Positions 12,751-21,360 of a stretch of DNA of 35,000 nucleotides are shown here, piece by piece. Positions within the stretch are counted from its first letter, which is position 1; each line of letters opens with the position of its first letter. The translations under genes and the position numbers were made by a program. The stretch comes from Neocallimastix lanati (nom. inval.) (lineage: Eukaryota; Neocallimastigomycota; Neocallimastigomycetes; Neocallimastigales; Neocallimastigaceae): assembly GCA_016946835.1 (NCBI GenBank), contig JACVTC010000030.1, forward strand, positions 945,001-980,000. The letters run 5' to 3'. The notes under the pieces were generated by a model. That model searched no databases. It was not told the origin of the DNA and saw only the letters and a program-made list of their open reading frames with translations.

Positions 12751-13222
12751 ATGCATGTTATTGTAAAGTGGAATAAAAAGAAATTTAATGTAAAATTTAA
12801 TATATTAATAGATGACGAAGCCCCCTGGACTGATTATGTAACACTTTATGATTTAAAAGAAAAATGTAATGAGTTAACTCAAGTTCCATTGAATCGTATG
12901 AAATTATTATTTGCAGGAGGTAAAATAAAATCAAAAATAATGAATATAATAATCCCTTTTTTTCTTTTCACCTTTTTTTCTTCTTCTTCTTTTTTTTTTT
13001 TTTAAATTATTATTATTATTATTATTATTATTTTTTTTTTTTTTTTTTTTTTTATTTATTTAATATGAAAAAATGTTTAAAAGAAGATAGAATATTTTTG
13101 ATCTTTAGGATTGGTTAATTTTATATTTCATCAAGACAAAAAAAAAAACGAGCTCATACCGGCAAAAAATGCATAGAAAACAAAATAAAACAAAAACAAA
13201 CAAAATAAAACAAAAACAAAAA

Positions 13223-13270
<48 letters not shown>

Positions 13271-15511
13271 AGTATTCTTATATTTATTTATACTAAATAA
13301 CATAAAAATAAATTTAATATTATTCCAGTTTTTTGATCCCAATAAGTAATAGTAAATATGAAAAAGCCACATATATATATCATAAAAAAAAAAAAAAAAT
13401 AAAATAAACATAAAATAAATGACAACGTTATTATCCAAATAGAATAAAAAGTTTTGTTAAAATCATAAAAATAATTTATAAATATCAATAACTTAAAGTT
13501 TAAATATCGAAAATGGTATTCATGTATTGCCAATATTTTCATATTTTGAAGCATAATATAATATATAATTAAATAATAAAGCGATATGTTAAATAAAGTA
13601 ATATATTAAAAAAATAATAATAATAATAATTATATCCATTATAAAATTTGAAATCCTTGAAAATATAACTATTTTTAAAAGAAACTATCATTTCAAAATA
13701 ATAATAATAATAATACACCATAAATAATAATTAATTTATACTTGACATTAGTAAAAAGAAAAAAATAATATTATTTAGATTCATTTTAGTAATATAACTA
13801 ATTTATATTTATGATAAAAAAAAAAAAATGAATATTAGAAATTTTATTTAACTAAAAAAATAGTATCAAATTATAATCACCTTATTTATACAATAGCTGT
13901 TCACATTTAAGCAACCATTAACTTTTATGATGATAAATACTTTATATATTATATTTTTAAACCATTGTTTTTATTTTACATACTTAGATATATATATTTA
14001 CCTTGATATTCATTATAATAACAATATATTCATTTTAATTTTCTTTATTCTTTTTTAACTATTATCTCTAATATATATATATATAATACAATACAAAAAT
14101 AATAAAAAAAAAAAAAAAAAAAAAGCAACTATGAGAGATGATAATGCACCATTAAGTAGATATGGTATTCAAGATGGTTCTACTATTTTACTTTTGGGAA
14201 GTGTAAGTTTAACTACAATACAAAATATTAGATTATAATAAATTTCAATAGATAATATATATTTTCTTTATATTTATTAAAAATTATTAATATATTTATA
14301 TTAATATTAATATTAATAATTTAAAAATTTTATATTTATATAAAATTAATAATAATAATTGTAATAATAATAATAATAATAATCGTAATTCCATCTTATA
14401 TAATTCTATTTAAAATAAATTTACAAAAAAAAAAAAGGCTCCAAAAGCAGCTCCACCAGAACCAAAAAAACCAAGCCTCGAGGAAGATTTCAACTCTCAA
14501 GACTATGACTATCCCACCGATCGTTATGGGGATCCATATTCCTCAGGTTATGATAATGGTTATGGTTATCCCCAAGAAAATATCTCCCCTTATGATAATG
14601 ATCAACAAAATTCATTTTTCCCCGGTCCAAGACCCACATCTCCACCAGAAGGATTCTATCCCTATGATGATGAATATGGTAGTGAAGAAGGAGAAAATTT
14701 AGGAGTTCCTCAAAATGATTATTATGATTTTTCTCCATCCCATCCATCTCAAAATAGAAATGGTCATCGAAATAACAATAGAAATAGAAATAGAAATTCT
14801 AATAATAAAAATCATTCCGGTGGTAATACCACGACTTATCAAAATCAAAATCAAAATAATCAAAATCGTCAAAATCGTAAATATAATCAAAATAATAATC
14901 AAAATAATCAAACTAATCAAACAAATCAAAATAATCAAAATAATAGAAATAACAGAAATAACAAAAATAATAGAAATAATAAAAATAATAGAAATAATTA
15001 TCAACCACCTACTTATGAAGATAATGTTAATGATGATGATGAAAATAATGATTACCTTCGTCCAAAAAGAAAAGGAGGAGAAAAAGGAAAAGAAGAAACA
15101 AGTACCAATGTTGGTAATGATGATGAAAGCATGAACTCTCCTCAATCCTCAGTCTCAAATGAGAAAAAACCATTATCTAAGGATGAACAAGCAAAACAAG
15201 CCAAGGAACAACCACTTCTTTTCCTTGATAACTGCATTACGGAAACACGTGAAGATCTGGAACCACTCGTAAATACCTATTCAAATCTTGTAAATAATCA
15301 TCCTAAGGGACAACCCATGACCAAAGAATTAGAACAAACTTATTTAAAAGCATCCGAACTTTTAATGCAAAAACTTTTACTTATTGATTTAGTCATGGCA
15401 GGAGATAATGAAACTATTCGTAATAAACGTAAAACCGCTGTAAGATTAATTCAAGAATTAATTGATAAAGTGGATGAAAAGAAAACTGAATTAAAAGCAA
15501 AACTTTCATGA
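12751..15511 (+). CDS. BAG1: Ubiquitin-like/BAG-domain Hsp70 co-chaperone (BAG1-type), three exons, 439 aa
   Basis: Exons 12751-12919, 14126-14202 and 14438-15511 (TGA); phases agree. Residues 1-~82 form a ubiquitin-like domain spread over exons 1 and 2: MHVIVKWNKKKF, VTLYDLKEK, MKLLFAGATM, then DDNAPLSRYGIQDGSTILLL. Residues ~83-340 are a Pro then Tyr/Gly then Asn/Arg/Gln-rich linker, including long NR and NN runs and an acidic-to-Lys switch. Residues ~340-435 are a helical BAG domain (LLFLDNCITETREDLEPL, LEQTYLKASELLMQKLLLID, RKTAVRLIQELIDKVDEKK). Known family role: the BAG domain binds the Hsp70 ATPase domain and triggers nucleotide release; the ubiquitin-like part docks the proteasome, linking chaperone release to degradation. 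The ATG is chosen because the ubiquitin-like fold begins with it and only simple sequence precedes it. Odd points: intron 1 is 1206 bp, far longer than other introns here, and the Asn-rich linker is prion-like. The domain assignment is strong; the paralogue name is less so. Confidence 0.9.
12920..14125 (+). other. Long first intron of the BAG gene
   Basis: The intron has a GT donor at 12920 and ends in a long A tract followed by AAG at 14123-14125. It is 1206 bp against 164-495 bp for the other introns delimited here. It contains a run of about 45 A residues (13224-13268) and several AT microsatellites. C-box-like TGATGA near 13929 has no D-box partner, so no intronic snoRNA is called. Confidence 0.8.
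13224..13268. repeat. Poly-A homopolymer (about 45 nt)
   Basis: One of the longest uninterrupted A tracts of the window, preceded by AAAAC repeats, inside BAG intron 1. Its exact length is likely to be unreliable in an assembly. Confidence 0.85.
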
Positions 15512-15582
15512 AAGAATAAAAATAATAATACGAAAAAAAAATAATAATAATGATAATGATGGCGATGATGAAATAAAAAAAA

Positions 15583-15613
<31 letters not shown>

Positions 15614-15785
15614 TGCTAATATTTTTATTATTATTTTTATTTTAATTTAATAATTATACTTTTTTTTTTTTTTTTTTTTTTTTTCTTATTTTATTTTATT
15701 TTATTTTACTATTATTTTTTTTTATAAATAAAAAAATATATATCTCCTTTTTTTAATAGTAATATATGACATAAATTTAAACACT

Positions 15786-15816
<31 letters not shown>

Positions 15817-15847
15817 AAGCAAATAAAAAGTAAATAAAATAAAATAA

Positions 15848-15880
<33 letters not shown>

Positions 15881-16073
15881 AAAAAAAAAATAAAAAGAAA
15901 AAAAACATAAAAATAATCTATTATTATTAATTTATAAAAAATCATTTTGTAATCATTTTATTTTTTTTTTTTAAAAAAAAAAAAAAAATTAAAAATAAAA
16001 TGAAAAATAAAAAGTAATATTTTAAAATATTTATCAATAAATCTTCTATATCTGCAACTTAATATTCTTTGTG

Positions 16074-16104
<31 letters not shown>

Positions 16105-16127
16105 TTATTTATTTATTTATTTATTTA

Positions 16128-16197
<70 letters not shown>

Positions 16198-17545
16198 TTT
16201 ATTTTTATTATTATTATTTATTTATTATTGTTGTTATTATTGTTGTGGTGTATTTGATTATGACTCCTCGAACAAGGAAGATTTATCTTAACGTTGAAAA
16301 AAAAAAAAAAAAAGTATGAGTTATATCGAATGGAACTCAACGGTTAGATGTTTATGTCTTATCTCGTGATCTTTAAGTATTTCCAATTACTGACTTTTTG
16401 TATTTCTCTTCAAATAAAATGCTTTTGTATAAGGAAAATTTCTCAAAGGTATCATTATAGATCATGCCACTACACATAGTATACATCACACAGAAATTTT
16501 TTTTTTAAACTTTTAAACTTATTTTTATTCTTTATTACATTAAATTTTCTATCATTAATTAAAATCTTTTTTTTTTTTTTTTTTTATTTCATTTTATTTT
16601 ATTTTTATTATTTTTTATTTTATTTAATCTTTTCCATACCTATTATTTTTATCTTTAAATGATATAATGTATTTTTTTAATAAATGTAAAACTTAAATAT
16701 ATTCATCTATTTAATAAAGTGTAAATCTCTAAATTCGCTTGATAATATTCTCTGTGTTATTTATTTTTTTTTTTTATATTTTTTTATATTTTATTGTTAT
16801 TGTTATTTAAATTATTATTGTTATTATTGTTATTCACTATTGTTGTTACTGTTATTTTTTATTTTTTATTTTCATTTTTTTGACACTAAAACTACTTTTT
16901 TTTTTTTTTAACCTCACTAACCTTTTTTTTTTTATTACTATGATTATTTCCTTTTTTTCTGGTAGAATTTATATATATATTAGATCTAATGTAATTTTAG
17001 ATCTAATCTAATAATTTTTTTTTATATGGAGAGTTGATAGAAAAGGAATAGCCTATATTATTAAGTGTACTAATTTACTGTTTTCTATAATTCTGAAGAT
17101 AGTTGATGGTTATTCTTTCTAAAGTGGCTTCTAGAACGAAAAAGAGAAAATATGGAATATACTGGAAGACTGTAAAAATTAATTGGATCAAAACCAACAA
17201 AATCCAAATTTTCAGTTATGTTTTTATTAATTATATTATTTTATATATTTTTATTATCTTATATTATATATATATATATATATATTATTTTTATTACTTG
17301 ATATTATAATTATATTTTTATATTGTTATCTTTTAAAATTAAGTATTTATTAAAATGTATTATTAAATATTTTATATTGTTTTTCAAAAAATATAAAAGA
17401 ACTAAAAAATCATTCTTTTTCTAAATCTTTGTAAGATTATTATTTATAAAATAATCTGATAACTTTATAATAAAATATATTAAATAAAATCTAGTTAATT
17501 AAAAGTTTAATTATAAAATAACATATTCTTATATTTTGAATAAAG
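15512..17545. other. Gene-poor low-complexity region
   Basis: Downstream of the BAG gene. It holds poly-T and poly-A runs (15583-15614, 15660-15684, 15786-15811), AAAAT repeats and the composite microsatellite listed separately. Two stretches are less biased in composition: 16250-16500 and about 17020-17230. Neither gives a frame longer than ~30 credible residues and neither is recognised. TAGATCTAAT occurs twice near 16980-17006. They could be decayed genes or element remnants. Confidence 0.6.
16075..16235. repeat. Composite microsatellite: poly-T, (ATTT)n, (ATT)n
   Basis: A T run (16075-16102) passes into TTTA units (to ~16130) and then into TTA/ATT units (to ~16197), followed by degenerate ATT and GTT units. 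Open frames over it encode only Phe, Ile or Tyr runs and are not genes. Confidence 0.9.
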
Positions 17546-17740
17546 AAACTTATAAAATTAAAATAAATAATAAATAATAAATTCTTGTTAAGTTTGTGTT
17601 CAGATTAAAGGGTAAACTTGGTCGAAAGCCTTTAATCTAATATCTTTATTGATATTTATTATTACCAAGTTTACCCTTTAATCTGAACACAAACTTAACA
17701 AGAATTTGTTATTTATTATTTATTTTAATTTTATAATTTT
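17546..17740. repeat. Foldback / inverted repeat, perfect 42-bp arms, ~77 bp extended
   Basis: 17581-17622 is the exact reverse complement of 17664-17705, with a 41-nt loop. Outside these, 17546-17580 pairs with 17706-17740 with two mismatches, so the hairpin stem is about 77 bp. Inside, AGATTAAAGG at 17602-17611 also pairs with CCTTTAATCT at 17629-17638, giving an alternative small hairpin within the left arm and loop. The sequence is less AT-biased than its surroundings and contains no open frame of note. A foldback or MITE-like element, or a transcribed hairpin feeding small RNAs, are both possible; no target duplication was identified. Confidence 0.85.
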
Positions 17741-19284
17741 GTTATTTATCAAAGTGTAATAATTCTATTAAGAATTGACTCGAAATATAATTATTAGCTA
17801 CAACTTAACGACTAATTCATTAAGTTGAGAAAATAAAATAAAATAAAATTATACCTTTATGGAGTTTATTATAAAATTAATTATAATAATAATGTCAAAC
17901 ACAGATGGAGAAATATTCGTTTTAATTTTAATTTATAAAATATGTTTTTTTAAAAATTCTTTTATTATTTTATTAAGGTTAAAAATGTAAACTATTATTA
18001 TTATAACTATATATTTATAATAATAACTCTTGATTTCTTAAAGAGAACTCAAGAGCCTTATTTATATTTTTTTTTTATGAAATTAAGGTTAAATAAAAAA
18101 GATTTTCTAATCTTAATAAATATCTTATCTAGAAAAAGATTAGAAGAAAAAACTAGATAAGATTTTTGATCGAGATCATCGTATATATTAAGGAAAACCA
18201 AATATATTATAATATTTGGATAAAACCTTAAAATGCCGATTTTTATATATTTTAATTTAGATCATCAAATAAAAGGGAAAATAAAGAATAACTGAATCTG
18301 CTCTAAATTAATCTAATTTTCTAAATATCATTAAAATCTAATCTAAGCTTAAAAATATAATACTATCTTTTAAACTAAAATATAAAATTGTACAAATATA
18401 GAAACTTATTAATTAATCTTTTAAATATACAATGTAAAAAATAAATAAAAGTAATGTTTTACATTAAATTAATAATTAAATGAATAATTTAAATAAATTA
18501 TTAATATTAATAAGTGTATAAATAATAATTATTTAATTAAATCTTCTAATATTATTTAAGTGTATGAATAATTATAATATTAATAAATTTTATAATAATA
18601 TTTCAATGTATGAATTAGTTATAATTTAAATAAATTTATAATTATTATCAATAATTATAAAGACTAAGAAATATAATTATTAATAAATAATTAATATTGC
18701 TTACATTGTAAAAGGTAAGTTTATTATAAACTAATATAACAAATAATAACTATTTTAAAGGCTAAGATAACTTAACATCTCTCTATTCGAGTAGTTAAAA
18801 TAAACACTAAAATTAATTATAATTATTTACTTAAGCACTTAAGAATATAGCGCAGCACTTTATAATTCTATTCGTTATTAGTTACTGGGCTTATACTAAT
18901 GTATTTTATTTATTTTTGATAAGTAATTTTTATTTATTAATATTAATATTTATTATAACAATTTACGTTAATAGTAACGCTAGTGCGTTACTGTTACAAG
19001 TACAATTATTTTTATACATGTAGATAATTTAATGATTGATAAATAATTTCATTTAACATGATTTACTAATCAACTAATAAAACTATATATAACTAAATAA
19101 TTAAATATAAAATAAAATAAGCTATAAAATAATAAAATAATGTACGAAAATTAAGAAAAGATTTTATTTGATTAGCTAGAATTGCTAACTGTTTATAGAT
19201 TCGTTACGTAACCAAAGAACTATCATTGGATAGGCTTGATGTTACCATGTATCTGTTAGAAGGTCTCTCCCAAGGAGCAAGCTA
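17741..19284. other. Non-coding region with hairpin cluster, possibly 3' end/LTR of the adjacent gypsy fragment
   Basis: No credible frame. Several short perfect hairpins occur: 18027-18033 with 18049-18055, 18123-18132 with 18153-18162, 18198-18205 with 18212-18219, and 18974-18980 with 18985-18991. The region lies beyond the 3' end of the minus-strand gypsy integrase, so an LTR is expected here. A purine-rich GGGAGAGA on the minus strand (about 19264-19271) could be its polypurine tract, but LTR boundaries could not be fixed and no second LTR copy is present. Confidence 0.5.
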
Positions 19285-20757
19285 CTAATGGTTGACGACG
19301 TTATCAATAAACTGGCTATAACTAAAATCTTGGTAATCCTCCAGTAATTCTGCATAGTGAGGATTGTCATCGATCACGTTGGCGTTTACCCACTCTTGTT
19401 TGTCGTTCTGGTACGAAACTAGGTATTGATATTGTCCTTGGTGTTTCCTAGATCCAAGAATATGGTTTATTTTTTGGTTACCAGTAGGAGCTGGCACTAA
19501 TGTCTTCGGCAACTTGTAGAATGGTTCCAATTCACTTACATAGAACACAAGGTACATGTTTGGGAACGGTGACCGACTAATATCCAACCTTTAGTTCTTC
19601 TTTTCTTCGTCGGCACCTACTACTTTGAATGGACCATATTTTCTTGTGGTTAACTTATAGAAAGGTAGGACATCATAATTTTCTGGTTTCTTTAACCATA
19701 CCTTATCTAACAGTCTATACCTGGGGTAGTTATCCGTCCGGGTCTTATCCATATTGTCCAGGTATCGGGTTTGGGCTATTTCCAGGATATGCTTGAGGTT
19801 TCCCAAGCTATGAGCAAAATTATCAATCATCTTTACTTCTACTAACGAGTGTACTAGGTCTGCTGTTTTTGGGGAGTTGTGTATCTGGCAGTTATACAAG
19901 GCAAGGAATGGAGATTGTTGGGTAGAAGCGTGAACTGAATTGTTATAGCGGAACTCTGCTAAGAATAGGTAGTCCATCCAGCTTTCATCATCGTAGGTTC
20001 CGACAAAGCACCGTAAATAAGTTTCCTCGTAGGCATTGTTCCTTTCGACATGGCCTACTGTTTCGTGGTGACTTGTTGTAGCGCAGTTTACTCCAGTTCC
20101 AAAGAACTCCAGTAATTCCTTCCATACTTGACTTGTAAACTGAGCTCCTCTATCGGTAGTAACAACTTTAGGGAATCCATGCAGCCTATAAATTTCCCTT
20201 AGGAATACGTCAGCAGTCTCGTTAGCGTTGGGCACAAATTTAAATCCCATCAGGTAGATCATCTTGGTCAATTTATCACAGTACACTAATATACAATCTG
20301 TTCTTCCTGTTTCCCAAGTATAACCACTATCCGTTCTTATCCTACATTTCACTAACAGATCCGTAATAAAATCTAGTTGTACCTCTTGCCAGGGTAGTTC
20401 AGCAATCGGAACTCTTACTGCAGTACCATATTTCTTATGTCTATCATCTTTCTTGGTAGCGCAGGTTTTACAAGCTTTCACGTAGCCTGAAATATCCTTC
20501 CTCATCTTCGGCCAGTAAAAATTCCTAGATACTAGGTCCGAAGTCTTGTCTATTCCTAAATGTCCTGCGTACTCCGAGTCGTGGTTTAGTTGAATAATTG
20601 TTTTCTTAAATGTTGTGAGCACATACACTTGTTCAGGATTTTCTTTTTTCACCAGAAGACCATCCTTCCATATTCAAATTTCATATATATCTATAGAATG
20701 CTACAAAATCTTTGGTATAATCTGGTTTATAACCAAGCATACTACAACCAACTTCAT
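19285..20757 (-). pseudogene. Ty3/gypsy chromovirus pol fragment: integrase plus chromodomain, one in-frame stop, 5'-truncated
   Basis: Reading down the minus strand: a decayed RNase H/integrase linker (20757 to ~20680, frame broken by a stop and a shift), then a continuous frame from about 20676. Zinc-binding HHCC is seen as HDSEYAGH and CKTC. The catalytic core shows VQLDFITDL, TTDRGAQF and VGHVERNN, so D, D and E are all present. GPFKVVGADEE follows, then an in-frame TAA at 19593-19591. The same frame continues with ISRSPFPN and a chromodomain (INHILGSRKHQGQYQYLV, NDKQEWVNANVI) to TAG at 19285-19287. Known role: integrase inserts retroelement cDNA, and the chromodomain steers it to methylated-histone chromatin. 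Protease, reverse transcriptase and RNase H are missing; homology ends near 20760 at an ATTT repeat. Codon use is clearly less AT-rich than in the host genes. This is a dead fragment of a fairly recent insertion. Confidence 0.85.
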
Positions 20758-20969
20758 AACACTTATTTATTTATTTATTTATTCAAAATTACAAAAAAAA
20801 AAAATTCATGATGTTATATTATTGCGAAATGCAACCATGCGAAATGCAACACTTTTTATTTCATTCTATTTCTAACATTCTAACACAATTATTTATTATA
20901 TATTATTTATTATATAATATTTATTATATATTATTTATTATTTATTATTTATTATTTATTATTTATTAT
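20758..20969. repeat. AT-rich junction with 13-bp direct repeat and (TTTATTA)n tract
   Basis: Between the gypsy fragment and the copia LTR. TGCGAAATGCAAC occurs at 20823-20835 and again at 20838-20850 (period 15). From about 20890 the sequence becomes TTATTTA-type heptamers, clean from ~20933. The last five bases, ATTAT at 20965-20969, are the copia target duplication. Confidence 0.8.
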
Positions 20970-21242
20970 TGTTAAATATCACATTTATGTGTTTAATTAC
21001 ATTGTACATTATACTACATTATTAAGTGTAAAATATTTTTTTTATTCGATAATATAATGTAGTGTAACGTTAAATGTTACCAATAATGTTAGACTAGAAA
21101 ATAAATATAAATAACATGTAATAACATATTCTTAAATGAATAAGGTCTTTCTAAATGTAAAAGCAATAAATAAAATAAATAAATAAATAAACACATAATA
21201 AAATATAAATATCATTTCTGAATTTAAGTGTTATATTTAACA
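20970..21242 (+). repeat. Copia 5' LTR (273 bp)
   Basis: It begins TGTTAAATAT and ends ATATTTAACA, a 10-bp perfect terminal inverted repeat. It is near-identical to 26524-26796. In its copia role the LTR carries promoter and polyadenylation signals; these are not individually recognisable in such AT-rich DNA. Confidence 0.97.
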
Positions 21243-21258
21243 GATTAAGAGTCTCATG
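21243..21258 (+). promoter_or_regulatory. Retrotransposon primer binding site, candidate half-tRNA type (tRNA-Lys CUU anticodon arm)
   Basis: GATTAAGAGTCTCATG abuts the 5' LTR with no gap. Its reverse complement, CATGAGACTCTTAATC, carries a CTCTTAA loop flanked by GA and TC, which is the anticodon stem-loop of tRNA-Lys(CUU) as I know it from animal genes. It does not match a tRNA 3' acceptor end. Copia of Drosophila is primed by a 5' half of initiator tRNA-Met cut in the anticodon region; the same geometry is inferred here with a lysine tRNA. Confidence 0.7.
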
Positions 21259-21360
21259 ACTCAATAATTCATTAACAATTGCTGATATCAAAATCTAATA
21301 TATTAAATATTAAACATTCATTAAATATTAAAATAAAGAAATATTGGCAGCCACATTAAA

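Noticed and set aside
13929-14000. C-box-like TGATGA in BAG intron 1, considered as a box C/D snoRNA
   Set aside because: No CTGA D box or terminal stem lies at the right distance.
14699-15145. Overlapping frames on both strands in the BAG gene linker
   Set aside because: They come from the N/R/Q codon repeats of exon 3; only the frame joining the ubiquitin-like and BAG domains is conserved.
17103-17309. 68-codon plus-strand frame beginning MMVILSKVASRTKKRK
   Set aside because: The second half is (TA)n-derived Ile/Tyr sequence and no family is recognised; it is noted only as part of the less AT-biased patch.
17581-17705. Hammerhead-type ribozyme in the foldback
   Set aside because: The CTGATGA core box is absent, so only a hairpin is claimed.
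20590-20875. Plus-strand frames across the gypsy fragment's broken end
   Set aside because: They are antisense to integrase and run into simple ATTT repeats.
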